A DNA stretch of 64,000 nt from the NCBI RefSeq assembly GCF_001665875.1, contig NZ_LZTA01000082.1:1-64000 (forward strand), read 5' to 3'. Positions 21,403 through 31,110 of the stretch are shown one piece after another (the first letter of the stretch is position 1; each line of letters starts with the position of its first letter). Made by a program: the position numbers and the translations under genes. Origin of the DNA: Mycobacterium sp. 852002-40037_SCH5390672. GTDB taxonomy: Bacteria; Actinomycetota; Actinomycetes; Mycobacteriales; Mycobacteriaceae. The notes beneath the pieces were generated by a model. The model worked only from the letters and a program-made list of their open reading frames with translations, did not search any database and was not told the DNA's origin.

Positions 21403-22194
21403 TCACTGATTCGGAGTTAGCGGCGCCACCGGGGGTGGCGTCTGGCCGTGATGGTGGTGCTTGCCAACTGATGGACTCGGCGACACGCTCGGCGCGTCGG
21501 CCGGTGGACTGAGCGGCGCGGGCGTTCCCGCCTTCGTCGGTGCGATCGACGCGGCCGGCGGGGCAGCCGGGATCGCCGTGGCCGGCCCCGGCGGCGCGGC
21601 CGGGGGCGAAGCGACCGGCGGTGTGGCATTCGGGTCGCGCGCTTCGACCTTTGCGTTCAACAGCTTCAGCTGATTCATCAGGTCCTGTTTGCTGGCGGGG
21701 TCGTCAATCGACTGCACCAGGCTGCTCACCTCGGTCAGCTGGTTCTTGGCCTGATCCCACTGCCCGCGGTCGATCGATTCCTGCACCTTCGCCAGGTCGG
21801 CCTTGGCGGCCAGCATTTCCTGCTTTTCGTGCACCTGGGGCTGGTCGAAGAACATCGCGTGCAACCCGTACAGGGTGCCGCCGGGCCGGGCCTCGACCAC
21901 CATGGCACCAAAACCACTGAGCACCATCAGCGCCGCGGCAACCGAACCCACGACGCTCAGGCCACGATGGCCGCGCCGGCGCTCCGCCAAACCGGTGCGC
22001 AACGCGTTGACGGCCTCTTCGGGCGTCACCAGTGCGCTGGCCGGCGGCCACCTCAGGTTGTCGCGCCAGTCCTCCAGCAGGGTGGTCAGCACGTCGACGT
22101 CGGGGTCCTCGACGTCGACCTGCCGGCGCTGGGCGAGCGCGTCGAGCAGCAGATCGGTGCGGGCGAATTCATCCAGGGATTCAGGCACAGTCAC
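21403..22194 (-). CDS. rsdA: Anti-sigma-D factor RsdA (Rv3413c homologue)
   Basis: RsdA binds and silences SigD and is degraded by regulated proteolysis. The 263-residue protein has an N-terminal cytoplasmic sigma-binding segment (LARTDLLLD-like FARTDLLLDALAQR and WRDNLRWPPAS), one membrane helix at about residues 80-100 (VVGSVAAALMVLSGFGAMVV), and an extracytoplasmic Ala/Pro-rich tail from about residue 165 ending in His-rich GKHHHHGQ. I chose GTG 22194; a TTG at 22203 is also possible. The start overlaps the end of sigD by 14 bp, so the two are translationally coupled. Confidence 0.9.
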   Translation of the reverse strand: MTVPESLDEFARTDLLLDALAQRRQVDVEDPDVDVLTTLLEDWRDNLRWPPASALVTPEEAVNALRTGLAERRRGHRGLSVVGSVAAALMVLSGFGAMVVEARPGGTLYGLHAMFFDQPQVHEKQEMLAAKADLAKVQESIDRGQWDQAKNQLTEVSSLVQSIDDPASKQDLMNQLKLLNAKVEARDPNATPPVASPPAAPPGPATAIPAAPPAASIAPTKAGTPAPLSPPADAPSVSPSPSVGKHHHHGQTPPPVAPLTPNQ

Positions 22195-22759
22195 CTGCCG
22201 CAATCATCTCGGACTTCAGCCGCGACAGTGCGCGGTGCTGGGCAACGCGGACCGCCCCGGTGGTACTGCCGACGGCGGCCGCGGTCTCCTCGGCGGACAG
22301 GCCGACGACGACACGCAGGATCAGGATTTCACGTTGCTTGGCGGGCAGGATCTCGAGCAATTCGCTCATCCGGCTCACCGAATCGGCTTCGATCGCAAGC
22401 TGTTCGGGCCCCGCGTCGTTTGACCAACGCTCCGGAATCGAGTCGGTGGGATAGGCGAGATCACGTCCGGCAGCCCGGTGGGCATCGGCGACCTTGTGGG
22501 CCGCGATGCCGTAGAGGAAGGCCAGGAACGGACGTCCGCGCTCGCGATAGCGCGGCAGCGCCGTGATAGTCGCCAAGCACACCTCCTGTGCCACGTCATC
22601 CGCTGACAGGCCACCCCGATCGACTGTGCCGACACGCGCTCGGCAATATCGCACGACGATCGGACGAATGGTCTCCAGCACCTCCCGCAATGCGCCGTGG
22701 TCTCCGGTTACGGCCTTGGCGACCACAGCATCGAGACGTTCCCCTGCTGGAATTGTCAT
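22181..22759 (-). CDS. sigD: ECF RNA polymerase sigma factor SigD (Rv3414c homologue)
   Basis: The 192-residue ECF sigma factor has region 2 with DDVAQEVCLATITALPRY and FLAFLYGIAAHKVAD, and region 4 with ILPAKQREILILRVVVGLSAEETAAAV as the -35-binding helix-turn-helix. In mycobacteria SigD controls a ribosomal/translation and lipid gene set in stationary phase. ATG 22759 has a GGAG about 12 bases upstream; a TTG at 22777 would add 6 residues that are also conserved in M. tuberculosis (EISPSM), so the start is uncertain. The anti-sigma gene overlaps the 3' end. Confidence 0.92.
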   Translation of the reverse strand: MTIPAGERLDAVVAKAVTGDHGALREVLETIRPIVVRYCRARVGTVDRGGLSADDVAQEVCLATITALPRYRERGRPFLAFLYGIAAHKVADAHRAAGRDLAYPTDSIPERWSNDAGPEQLAIEADSVSRMSELLEILPAKQREILILRVVVGLSAEETAAAVGSTTGAVRVAQHRALSRLKSEMIAAGDCA

Positions 22760-22849
22760 CGACGGTGATATCTCCAACGTTACGAAGCGGACACAACGCG
22801 GGCCAACCGGGCTAACTAACGAATTGACAATAACGGGCGGAAGGCCGTT

Positions 22850-23680
22850 TCAAGCGCAACGCCACGTTCCACCGGCGCGCCGCACTTGGCCTGCGCAGAC
22901 ATCTCGAATTTCGTGCAGCTGATGTGCCGGAAATGTGACACTTCCGATATCGATCAGCAAGCAAGCCAGCGCCCAACGAAGTGGTAGCAGCCCTAATCGG
23001 CCGGTGGTCGCCACCGCGATGTCGGCGATCGTGCGGGCGCGCTCGAGATCGCCGGCGCAGCACAGCGCGGCGGCCAGCACCACTTCGCTTTTGACCCGGT
23101 GCCGCGGCGATGCGACGGCCATGGCCGCGGCCAGCTCCACGCCTTCGCCGGCATGGCGGACGGCGACGTCGCCCTCGCCGCGGGCCATCGCGAGCTCGGC
23201 GGCCACCCACCGGCGGCGCACCGGCAGCCGGTCGGGCACCGGGGCTTCTGAGTTGGCCGATGCCAGCAACGGGTCGGCGCGCGCCAGCAGCGTCGCCGCG
23301 GCCGCGAAGCGCCCGACACCCAACGCGTCGGCCGCCAGCCCGATGAGGGCGTCGGCGCACGCCTCGGCGTCACCGCCGGCCAGCGCCAGGGCGCGCCCGT
23401 CCCAGCCCCGGGCCTCGGTGTGCCAACCGAGTTGGCGCAGGAACGATCCCTGCGTGCTCATGCCCAACGACACCAGCCGCCCGGCCGGAGCGCTGCGCCG
23501 TAGCACCGCGAGGTCGCGCAAGGCGGCGCCGTAGCGTCCCTGGCCTCCGGCCGCGACGGCGCGCAGCCACAGTTGGGCCGGCGTCGTCGCCGCCGGCAGC
23601 GGCCAGCTGCCGGGCCGGTCTCCGAAGGCAGCGGCGGCCAACTGCCGCCCGATCAAGGAAGTGTGACGAGTTTCAATCAC
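22850..23680 (-). CDS. Conserved protein with TPR-like helical repeats (Rv3415c homologue)
   Basis: The 276-residue, Ala/Arg-rich protein starts at GTG 23680. Repeated helical pairs such as AQLWLRAVAAGGQGRYGAAL, SFLRQLGWHTEARGWDGRAL and AAATLLARADPLLAS resemble degenerate tetratricopeptide repeats. No catalytic motif or membrane segment is seen. It lies upstream of sigD on the same strand with an intervening gap of about 90 bp, and is divergent from whiB3. The function is unknown; a scaffold role is a guess. Confidence 0.8.
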   Translation of the reverse strand: MIETRHTSLIGRQLAAAAFGDRPGSWPLPAATTPAQLWLRAVAAGGQGRYGAALRDLAVLRRSAPAGRLVSLGMSTQGSFLRQLGWHTEARGWDGRALALAGGDAEACADALIGLAADALGVGRFAAAATLLARADPLLASANSEAPVPDRLPVRRRWVAAELAMARGEGDVAVRHAGEGVELAAAMAVASPRHRVKSEVVLAAALCCAGDLERARTIADIAVATTGRLGLLPLRWALACLLIDIGSVTFPAHQLHEIRDVCAGQVRRAGGTWRCA

Positions 23681-23899
23681 AATGAGGTAGTAAACAGTTT
23701 GTGGTCTTCATGTTACCGAACCGTTAATCACTATAGCCCATGGATAAATTCCCCTTATCGGTCCCCCACCCGCTGAGCTGGGGAATCTCGTTTCGGTCAA
23801 CTGCCTGGTAGCACGCCGTAGGTTTCGCGATTTCAATCGAGATGAACACAAAGTTAATTCTGCTCCGACGGGCACATATTTTGCCGGGCTAAGTGGCTA

Positions 23900-23929
23900 T
23901 TGACGTAAATTCACCGTCGCCCCTAACGT
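23900..23929 (+). promoter_or_regulatory. Candidate promoter for whiB3
   Basis: TTGACG (23900-23905) and TAACGT (23924-23929) are separated by 18 bp, a fair match to a housekeeping mycobacterial promoter. The ATG is about 110 bp downstream, which implies a long leader. Confidence 0.5.
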
Positions 23930-23965
23930 CTACGCATGACGGGTAGTCATCGGTGACCCCACTCC

Positions 23966-23978
23966 ACTTAATTTAAGT
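23966..23978. promoter_or_regulatory. Perfect 13-bp palindrome in the whiB3 leader
   Basis: ACTTAA-T-TTAAGT is a perfect palindrome in GC-rich DNA, downstream of the candidate promoter and 61 bp before the whiB3 start. It may be a repressor site, but no known consensus matched. Confidence 0.35.
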
Positions 23979-24038
23979 TGCACCTATCGCTTTCACGAAC
24001 CTGACCTCGAGCGGGCGGTGCAGAGAGGGAACAAACCA

Positions 24039-24347
24039 ATGCCACAGCCGGAGCAGCTACCTGGACCCAACGCCGACATCTGGAATTGGCAACTCCAGGG
24101 ATTGTGCCGCGGCGTTGATTCATCGATGTTTTTCCACCCCGACGGTGAGCGCGGCCGCGCGCGCATGCAACGTGAGCAGCGCGCGAAAGAAATGTGCCGG
24201 CAGTGCCCGGTGATCCAGGAGTGCCGCTCGCATGCCCTCGAAGTCGGTGAGCCCTACGGCGTTTGGGGCGGCCTGTCGGAGTCCGAGCGCGACCTGCTGC
24301 TCAAGGGCGACATCGGCCGCGGGCGCACCATCCGCCGCTCGGCGTAG
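24039..24347 (+). CDS. whiB3: WhiB3 redox-sensing [4Fe-4S] transcription factor (Rv3416 homologue)
   Basis: The 102-residue protein has the four cluster-binding Cys at 23, 53, 56 and 62 (CRG..., MCRQC, ECRS), the GVWGG beta-turn at 74-78 and a basic C-terminus (GRGRTIRRSA) for DNA binding. WhiB3 responds to O2 and NO, partners with the main sigma factor, and directs reducing power into lipid anabolism. ATG 24039 has an AGAGGGA ribosome-binding site. It is followed here by Rieske and hemerythrin genes rather than directly by groEL1. Confidence 0.96.
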   Translation: MPQPEQLPGPNADIWNWQLQGLCRGVDSSMFFHPDGERGRARMQREQRAKEMCRQCPVIQECRSHALEVGEPYGVWGGLSESERDLLLKGDIGRGRTIRRSA

Positions 24348-24404
24348 TCCCTCGATTCGACCCGTCCCCGTCGCGGTTGAACGATCTACGGCGCCAACCC
24401 GTGT

Positions 24405-24443
24405 CCTAGGCATGGACTAGGCCGGCCGGTCGCGGTCCTAGTC
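24405..24443. repeat. CCTAG inverted repeats between whiB3 and the Rieske fusion gene
   Basis: CCTAG-N7-CTAGG (24405-24421) is followed by GACTAGG-N15-CCTAGTC (24415-24443), which shares the central arm. CTAG-containing sites are rare in GC-rich genomes. There is no T-run, so a simple intrinsic terminator is unlikely; it could be an operator or mRNA structure. Confidence 0.45.
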
Positions 24444-24500
24444 GACGCGGCGTCGAGCCCGTTGCGTCCCGCCGGCTCCCGCACACACCGGAGGGGCGCT

Positions 24501-25418
24501 GTGGCGAATCGGTGGCAGCATGTCGAAAATCGAATCCGCACTACCGGGCTTGCGGTGCGGACCACCCTGGGTCAACAGGCGTGGCTGGACCGGCCCGGCT
24601 ACCGGCTCGAGCACGCTCTGACCTTCTTGTTCGCGGCCATGGGTGGTCACCGCGACCGAGTCAGCAACGCACTGCATGGCACGTGGCTCGGTCATCCGCT
24701 GCACCCGGCGTTGACGTCGGTGCCGACCGGCGCGGTGGCGACGACGCTCGTCATGGACGCGGTCAGCGCGCTGCCCGGCAGTGCCGCCCGACTGCGTGAG
24801 GGGTCAAGGTTCGCATTGGGTGTCGCACTCGTGGGGAGCCTCGGCGCCGCCGCGACCGGCGTGACGGATTGGCAGCACACCCACGAGCAGTCGCGCCGGA
24901 TCGGCCTTGTCCATGGCGCCCTCAACGTGATCGCAACGGCGCTGTATGCGGCGTCGTGGTGGGATCGGCGCCGCGGCCGCCACCGGCGTGGAATGGCGAG
25001 CAGCGCGGTGGGTTACGGCCTCACCCTCGGCAGCGGCTACCTGGGCGGGGCTTTGGTGTTCGGATCGGGCACCGGTGTGGACCGGTCCGGCCCCCGGTTG
25101 AGTGGCGACCGCTGGATGGCGGTGCTGGCGGCAACCGCGCTGGACGGCCAGCCGCAGCGGGTCGCGGTCAACGGCGTCGGCGTGGTCCTGTATCGCAGCG
25201 ACGGCCGGATCATCGCGGTCGGTGAGCACTGCCCGCACCTCGGCGCACCGATGAGTGACGGCTGGATCGACCGCGGCCGAATCGTATGTCCCTGGCATGG
25301 TTCCAGATTCGCGTGCGGATCGGGTGATGTGCTGCGCGGCCCGGCGACGACGGCCCTGCCGCATTACCCGGTGCGGATTCGCGACGGGCTCGTCGAAATA
25401 CATGGAATGGCGAAATGA
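24501..25418 (+). CDS. DUF2231 membrane domain fused to a Rieske [2Fe-2S] domain
   Basis: The 305-residue protein begins with a DUF2231-type membrane domain of about four helices (WLGHPLHPALTSVPTGAVA is characteristic), then a soluble Rieske domain. Its cluster ligands are in CPHLGAPMSD and CPWHGSRF (C-x-H ... C-x2-H). Such fusions are membrane redox proteins of unknown partner. GTG 24501 is preceded by GGAGGGG with rather short spacing. The stop overlaps the start of the hemerythrin gene (ATGA), so the two are coupled and likely work together in electron or iron/NO chemistry. Confidence 0.88.
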   Translation: MANRWQHVENRIRTTGLAVRTTLGQQAWLDRPGYRLEHALTFLFAAMGGHRDRVSNALHGTWLGHPLHPALTSVPTGAVATTLVMDAVSALPGSAARLREGSRFALGVALVGSLGAAATGVTDWQHTHEQSRRIGLVHGALNVIATALYAASWWDRRRGRHRRGMASSAVGYGLTLGSGYLGGALVFGSGTGVDRSGPRLSGDRWMAVLAATALDGQPQRVAVNGVGVVLYRSDGRIIAVGEHCPHLGAPMSDGWIDRGRIVCPWHGSRFACGSGDVLRGPATTALPHYPVRIRDGLVEIHGMAK

Positions 25419-25900
25419 ACGCCTACGAGGTCCTTTTCGAGCACCACAATGTCTTACGCGATCTCTGCGCGAAGATCACCGATATACCGGCGGATAGCGA
25501 CGAGCGCCAGGACGCGCTCGACGGACTGCTGATTGAGCTGGACATCCACATGCGCATCGAGGACGACTTGTTCTACCCGGCCGTATCCGCGGCCAGCACG
25601 TTGGTCGCCATCGCCCATGCGGAGCACCGGCAGGTGTGGGATCAGCTGGCGGTGCTGCTGCGCACGTCGCCCGCCGCGCCGGAATACGCCGACGAATGGG
25701 AGGCGTTCGTGACGGTCCTCGACGCCCACGCCAGCGAGGAAGAGCGCGACTTATGCCCGGCCCCAATAGATTTGAGTGATGACATGCTCGACGCGCTGGG
25801 AATCCGAATGGCCGAGCGCATCGCCCGGTTGCACCGCTCCCCCATCAACAGGTTCCGCGTTCGAAGCCGCAAGGCCCTGCTGAGCTCGCTGGGCAGGTAG
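25415..25900 (+). CDS. Hemerythrin-like (HHE) domain protein
   Basis: The 161-residue protein has the spaced His/Glu pattern of hemerythrin-like four-helix bundles: FEHHNVLRDL, ELDIHMRIEDDLFYPA, IAHAEHRQVWDQL and DAHASEEERDL. These bind a di-iron centre and in other bacteria sense or handle O2, NO or peroxide. It is coupled to the Rieske fusion gene by an ATGA overlap. The basic C-terminal tail NRFRVRSRKALL is unusual and might aid membrane or nucleic-acid contact. Confidence 0.88.
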   Translation: MNAYEVLFEHHNVLRDLCAKITDIPADSDERQDALDGLLIELDIHMRIEDDLFYPAVSAASTLVAIAHAEHRQVWDQLAVLLRTSPAAPEYADEWEAFVTVLDAHASEEERDLCPAPIDLSDDMLDALGIRMAERIARLHRSPINRFRVRSRKALLSSLGR

Positions 25901-26066
25901 GCGCGGCGGGGCCGTGTCAGACCGCGCTGTTAACAACGTCTTTGAGGCCGGCAACACGACGCCGACGCATCTCGGGCGCATCGTGGGCCCAGCCGCGGGC
26001 GCGACGGGGCGGGGCCGCCGAGTAGGTCGCCGTTTCGGCGAGGGCGAATGTGGGTAGGCACCGCAA

Positions 26067-26828
26067 ATGATGAAGGCCGCATGCTTTGCGGTCGCGGCGC
26101 TTACCGCGACCGTCGCACCGTTAGCCGCATGCTCAAACCAGCAAGGCAGCCAGCCCAATACGTCACCGCTGACCAGCTCGACACCAGGGGCGGAGCGGTT
26201 GACCACCCAGCTGAAGACCGCCGACGGGAGTCCGGTCGCCAACGCGACCTTCGAATTCGCCAACGGCTACGCGACGGTGACCGTGGAAGCCGGCCCCAAT
26301 CAGGTGCTCAGCCCCGGATTCCACGGGCTGCAAATCCATGCGGTGGGCAAATGCGAGGCCAATTCCGTTGCGCCGAGCGGAGGTTCGAGCGGGGACTTCG
26401 ACTCCGCCGGAAGCGTCTATCAGGCGGCCAATCACACGAGTTACCCCGCCAGCGGTGACCTGACCGCCTTGCAAGTGCGTTCCGACGGCTCGGCGAAACT
26501 GGTCACCACCAGTAATGCGTTCACCTCAGCCGACCTGAGAAACAGCTCGGGCACCGCGCTGATCATCCACCAGACCGCGGATAATCTGGGCACCACCGCC
26601 CCCTCGGGTGAATCGGGCAAGCGACTGGCCTGCGGTGTGATCGCGGCCTCGTCCGCGACGACGACCTCGTCGACCACCAGCGTCACGACCAGCACCACCA
26701 CCACCGTCGTGCCGCCGGCATCCACCAGCACGAGCACCAGCACCGTCACGGTCACCAGCACTCCGACCCTGACGTCCACACCGACCACGACCGTGACGAC
26801 TCCGCCTTACTATCCGCCCGGGCGCTGA
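26067..26828 (+). CDS. SodC-like lipoprotein with degenerate copper site and Thr/Ser-rich tail
   Basis: The 253-residue protein has a lipoprotein signal with lipobox LAAC (Cys22). Residues about 45-193 align with mycobacterial Cu superoxide dismutase: [20 protein letters not shown] and KRLACGVI keep the fold and the disulfide Cys (96 and 189). Of the copper ligands, the first His of the HxH pair is Gln89 and the GGH His is Val117, while His91 and His168 remain. Superoxide dismutation is therefore doubtful. A Thr/Ser/Pro tail of about 55 residues, a likely O-mannosylation or wall-spanning segment, ends the protein. Start could be Met1 or Met2. Confidence 0.85.
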   Translation: MMKAACFAVAALTATVAPLAACSNQQGSQPNTSPLTSSTPGAERLTTQLKTADGSPVANATFEFANGYATVTVEAGPNQVLSPGFHGLQIHAVGKCEANSVAPSGGSSGDFDSAGSVYQAANHTSYPASGDLTALQVRSDGSAKLVTTSNAFTSADLRNSSGTALIIHQTADNLGTTAPSGESGKRLACGVIAASSATTTSSTTSVTTSTTTTVVPPASTSTSTSTVTVTSTPTLTSTPTTTVTTPPYYPPGR

Positions 26829-26880
26829 CGCTAGGCCGAAAACCGAGTCTGGACGGCCGTGGGGCCCTTACAGTTCTGGC

Positions 26881-27282
26881 ATGCAGACGGCACTGTTTGC
26901 CCTGGGCCTGGTGCTTTTCCTGCTCGGGCTGCTCACCGGGCTGGCCGTGCCCGCGTTGAAAAATCCGCGCATGGCGCTGTCGAGCCACCTCGAGGCGTTG
27001 CTCAACGGCATCTTCCTGGTGGTGCTCGGCCTGCTGTGGCCGCACCTGCATTTGTCCCACGCGTGGGGGATCGCGGCGGTCGCACTTGTCGCCTACGCCG
27101 GCTACGCGAACTGGTTGGCGACGCTGCTCGCGGCGGCATGGGGCGCCGGCCGCAGATTGGCGCCGATCGCGACCGGCGACCACGAGGCCTCGGGGGGAAA
27201 AGAAGGGCTCGTCAGCTTTTTGTTGATATCCCTGTCGCTGGCGATCTTAGTGGGCGTCGGCATTGTCATCGTCGGGCTCTGA
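26881..27282 (+). CDS. Hydroxylaminobenzene mutase-like small membrane protein
   Basis: The 133-residue protein has four predicted helices (about residues 4-24, 39-58, 62-85 and 110-132). LLGLLTGLAVPALKNPRMAL and SHLEALLNGIFLVVLGLLWP are typical of the HabA/HabB mutase-like family, which rearranges hydroxylaminobenzene to aminophenol. Members are widespread in actinobacteria without nitroaromatic metabolism, so the real substrate is unknown. It ends just before a bidirectional terminator and is convergent with groEL1. Confidence 0.8.
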   Translation: MQTALFALGLVLFLLGLLTGLAVPALKNPRMALSSHLEALLNGIFLVVLGLLWPHLHLSHAWGIAAVALVAYAGYANWLATLLAAAWGAGRRLAPIATGDHEASGGKEGLVSFLLISLSLAILVGVGIVIVGL

Positions 27283-27317
27283 CGACGACCCACCAGCACA
27301 GTGAGGCCTGAACGATA

Positions 27318-27351
27318 AAGCGCCCCCGGCCTTTTCGAGCCGGGGGCGCTT
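27318..27351. terminator. Bidirectional terminator between the mutase-like gene and groEL1
   Basis: AAGCGCCCCCGGC pairs perfectly with GCCGGGGGCGCTT across an 8-base loop, a 13-bp stem. T-rich sequence follows on both strands, better on the minus strand (CTTTATCGTT). It separates two convergent genes. Confidence 0.9.
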
Positions 27352-27364
27352 GTCGTCGTTTCAC

Positions 27365-28984
<1,620 letters not shown>

Positions 28985-29008
28985 CAGGCTCCTTCAGCCA
29001 AACGCATG

Positions 29009-29054
29009 CCGCCCCGGAAATCACCCGCGCATGACGCGGGGATCCCCGGGGCGG
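29009..29054 (-). ncRNA. Nested stem-loop in the groES-groEL1 intercistronic RNA
   Basis: CCGCCCCGG (29009-29017) pairs with CCGGGGCGG (29046-29054), and inside it CCCGCG (29024-29029) pairs with CGCGGG (29035-29040). The element fills most of the 80-bp gap between the two cistrons. Cleavage of the groES-groEL1 mRNA near this junction has been described in M. tuberculosis, so it may set differential stability of the two messages. It is a cis RNA structure, not a separate gene, as far as can be seen. Confidence 0.6.
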
Positions 29055-29064
29055 AACACGGTTC

Positions 29065-29367
29065 TTACTTGGAGACGACAGCCAGCACGTCGCGTGCCGA
29101 CAGGATCAGGTACTCCTCGCCGCCGTACTTGATTTCGGTGCCGCCGTACTTGCTGTAGATGACGGTGTCACCTTCCGAGACGTCCAGCGGGATGCGCTTC
29201 GCGCCGTCTTCGTCCCACCGGCCGGGGCCGACTGCGACGACGGTGCCTTCCTGCGGCTTCTCCTTGGCGGTGTCAGGAATGACCAGACCAGACGCGGTCG
29301 TGGTCTCGGCCTCGTTGGCCTGCACGAGAATCTTGTCCTCGAGTGGCTTGATCTTCACCTTCGCCAC
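29065..29367 (-). CDS. groES: 10-kDa co-chaperonin GroES
   Basis: The 100-residue protein matches mycobacterial Cpn10 from [20 protein letters not shown] to VLAVVSK. Its mobile loop ([16 protein letters not shown]) contacts the GroEL apical domain. GTG 29367 is the known start position in mycobacteria and has GGAGGG upstream; the frame stays open to 29574 but that region contains the promoter and CIRCE operator. It is the first gene of the groES-groEL1 operon. Confidence 0.97.
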   Translation of the reverse strand: MAKVKIKPLEDKILVQANEAETTTASGLVIPDTAKEKPQEGTVVAVGPGRWDEDGAKRIPLDVSEGDTVIYSKYGGTEIKYGGEEYLILSARDVLAVVSK

Positions 29368-29534
29368 GATTGGAGCCCTCCAGTGTTTGGGTCGGGTCCG
29401 GGACGTGCCCGGACCGGAGTTGACGGGCGGTACGGGTTGACCCCGCACCTTCCGAGTTATCAGGTGTTCGGCATCCGTCCATGCCCGAGCGCCGTCGTCG
29501 CGGGTGCCGACACAGGGGCTTGGCCGATTGCCAC

Positions 29535-29561
29535 CTAGCACTCTATACATGCGAGTGCTAG
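29535..29561 (-). promoter_or_regulatory. CIRCE operator (HrcA site) of groES-groEL1
   Basis: CTAGCACTC-N9-GAGTGCTAG is a perfect 9-bp inverted repeat matching the CIRCE consensus TTAGCACTC-N9-GAGTGCTAA at 16 of 18 positions. A further GCACTC half-site follows directly (29562-29567). HrcA should repress the operon until heat shock. Confidence 0.95.
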
Positions 29562-29617
29562 CACTCAAGGGCACCCCGCTGCTTCTCGCACGTTGGCCTG
29601 TCCGCGCTCAGCGAACA

Positions 29618-30646
29618 TCAGCTCACCTGCCCTTTCAGCACCGGCAGCCCCGGATCGCTGGGCACGTCCAACGGGGAGGGCGGCGCCCCCGCGGCCACCA
29701 GCTGCGCGGCGAAGGACGCGATCATCGCCCCGTTGTCGGTGCACAGCCGCGGCCTGGGGATCCGCAGCGCCAGCCCGGCCGCGGCGCAGCGCTGCTCGGC
29801 CACCTCGCGCAACCGCGAATTCGCCGCCACTCCGCCGGCGATCAGCAAGGTCGAGGCGCCGAGATCCGTCGTCGCACGCACTGCCTTGCGGGTCAGCACG
29901 TCGGCGACGGCCTCCTGGAACCCGGCCGCGACATCGGCGTTCACCGCGTCCGGGTGGCTTTCCAGGTATCGCGCGACGGCGGTCTTGAGCCCGGAGAAGC
30001 TGAAGGCGTACGGATCGTCGCGCGGTCCGGTCATGCCGCGCGGAAAGGCGATGGCGTCGCGATCACCGGTGCGGGCCAGCTCGTCGAGCACCCGGCCGCC
30101 CGGGTAACCCAGCCCCAGGAGCCGCGCCACCTTGTCGTAGGCCTCGCCGGCGGCGTCGTCGACGGTGCTGCCGAGCTCGACGATCGGCTCGCCGAGGGAA
30201 CGCACATGCAATAAGTGGGTGTGGCCCCCGGAGACCAGCAACGCCACACACTCGGGCAGCGGCCCGTGCTCGTAGACGTCGGCGGCCAGATGGCCGCCCA
30301 GGTGGTTCACCGCATAGAAGGGCACCCCCCAGGCGGCCGAATACGCTTTGGCCGCAGCAACTCCGACCAGCAGGGCACCGGCCAGCCCGGGACCGATGGT
30401 GGCCGCGACGATGTCGGGCTTGTCCAGTCCGGCGGTAGACAGCGCGCGGCGCATGGCGGGGCCCAGCGCCTCCAGGTGCGCGCGCGAGGCGATCTCGGGC
30501 ACCACGCCGCCGAACCGCACGTGTTCGTCGACGCTGGACGCCACCTCGTCGGCCAGCAGAGTCACGGTGCCGTCGTCATCCAGCCGCGCGATGCCGACTC
30601 CGGTTTCGTCGCAAGAGGTTTCGATGGCCAAGATGTTGGTCGTCAT
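29618..30646 (-). CDS. tsaD: tRNA N6-threonylcarbamoyladenosine synthase subunit TsaD
   Basis: TsaD transfers the threonylcarbamoyl group to A37 of ANN-decoding tRNAs, with TsaB and TsaE. The 342-residue ASKHA-fold protein has the metal-binding His pair in [12 protein letters not shown] and the ATP site in [26 protein letters not shown] is the invariant N-terminus. Its ATG overlaps the rimI stop by 4 bp (30643-30646). It is the last gene of the alr-to-tsaD run. Confidence 0.97.
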   Translation of the reverse strand: MTTNILAIETSCDETGVGIARLDDDGTVTLLADEVASSVDEHVRFGGVVPEIASRAHLEALGPAMRRALSTAGLDKPDIVAATIGPGLAGALLVGVAAAKAYSAAWGVPFYAVNHLGGHLAADVYEHGPLPECVALLVSGGHTHLLHVRSLGEPIVELGSTVDDAAGEAYDKVARLLGLGYPGGRVLDELARTGDRDAIAFPRGMTGPRDDPYAFSFSGLKTAVARYLESHPDAVNADVAAGFQEAVADVLTRKAVRATTDLGASTLLIAGGVAANSRLREVAEQRCAAAGLALRIPRPRLCTDNGAMIASFAAQLVAAGAPPSPLDVPSDPGLPVLKGQVS

Positions 30647-31110
30647 AGCGCCTCCCGCCGCATCGTGTACGCGTCGGCGCCGCTGACGCGGTAATAGCGG
30701 CGGCGCAGGCCGATCTGCTCGAACCCGACGCTGGTATACAGCCCGATGGCCGCCTCGTTGTCGGTGCGGACTTCCAGGTACACGACACCGCCGTCGGCGA
30801 AGGTCAGCAGCTCGTCGAGCAGCCGGCGGCCGATGCCCCGGCCTTGGTATGCCGGATCCACGCCGATGGTGTGCACCTCGTATTCGTAGGGAGGGGTGCG
30901 GCCCAACCGCGAGATGCCGGCGTAGCCGACCAGCGTCTCTCCCACCCGCGCGCCCACGTAATGGTTGTGGGCGCTGGCCAATTCGCGGTGAAACGCCGCC
31001 GCGGGCCAGGGGTCGTCACCGTCGAAGAGCTGCGCCTCCAGCTCGGCGCAACGCTGTGCGTCGCCCCGGGTCAGGCCGCCGACAGTCGCGGGCTCGCTGC
31101 GTGCGGTCAC
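30643..31110 (-). CDS. rimI: Ribosomal protein N-acetyltransferase RimI-like (GNAT)
   Basis: The 155-residue GNAT protein has the acetyl-CoA loop [19 protein letters not shown], the beta-bulge [20 protein letters not shown] and C-terminal [17 protein letters not shown], the classic RimI ending that places the S18 N-terminus. GTG 31110 overlaps the tsaB stop. RimI acetylates ribosomal S18 and other N-termini; linkage with tsaB and tsaD is common. Confidence 0.93.
   Translation of the reverse strand: MTARSEPATVGGLTRGDAQRCAELEAQLFDGDDPWPAAAFHRELASAHNHYVGARVGETLVGYAGISRLGRTPPYEYEVHTIGVDPAYQGRGIGRRLLDELLTFADGGVVYLEVRTDNEAAIGLYTSVGFEQIGLRRRYYRVSGADAYTMRREAL

Larger units (their letters stand above)
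23681..24038. other. 358-bp AT-rich divergent intergenic region upstream of whiB3
   Basis: No coding frame of note is present. The stretch is clearly poorer in G+C than its neighbours. It contains the promoter-like pair and palindrome listed separately and a long 5' leader for whiB3. In M. tuberculosis whiB3 is regulated by PhoP and by redox/acid signals; equivalent sites could lie here, but I could not place a PhoP direct repeat with confidence. Confidence 0.6.
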
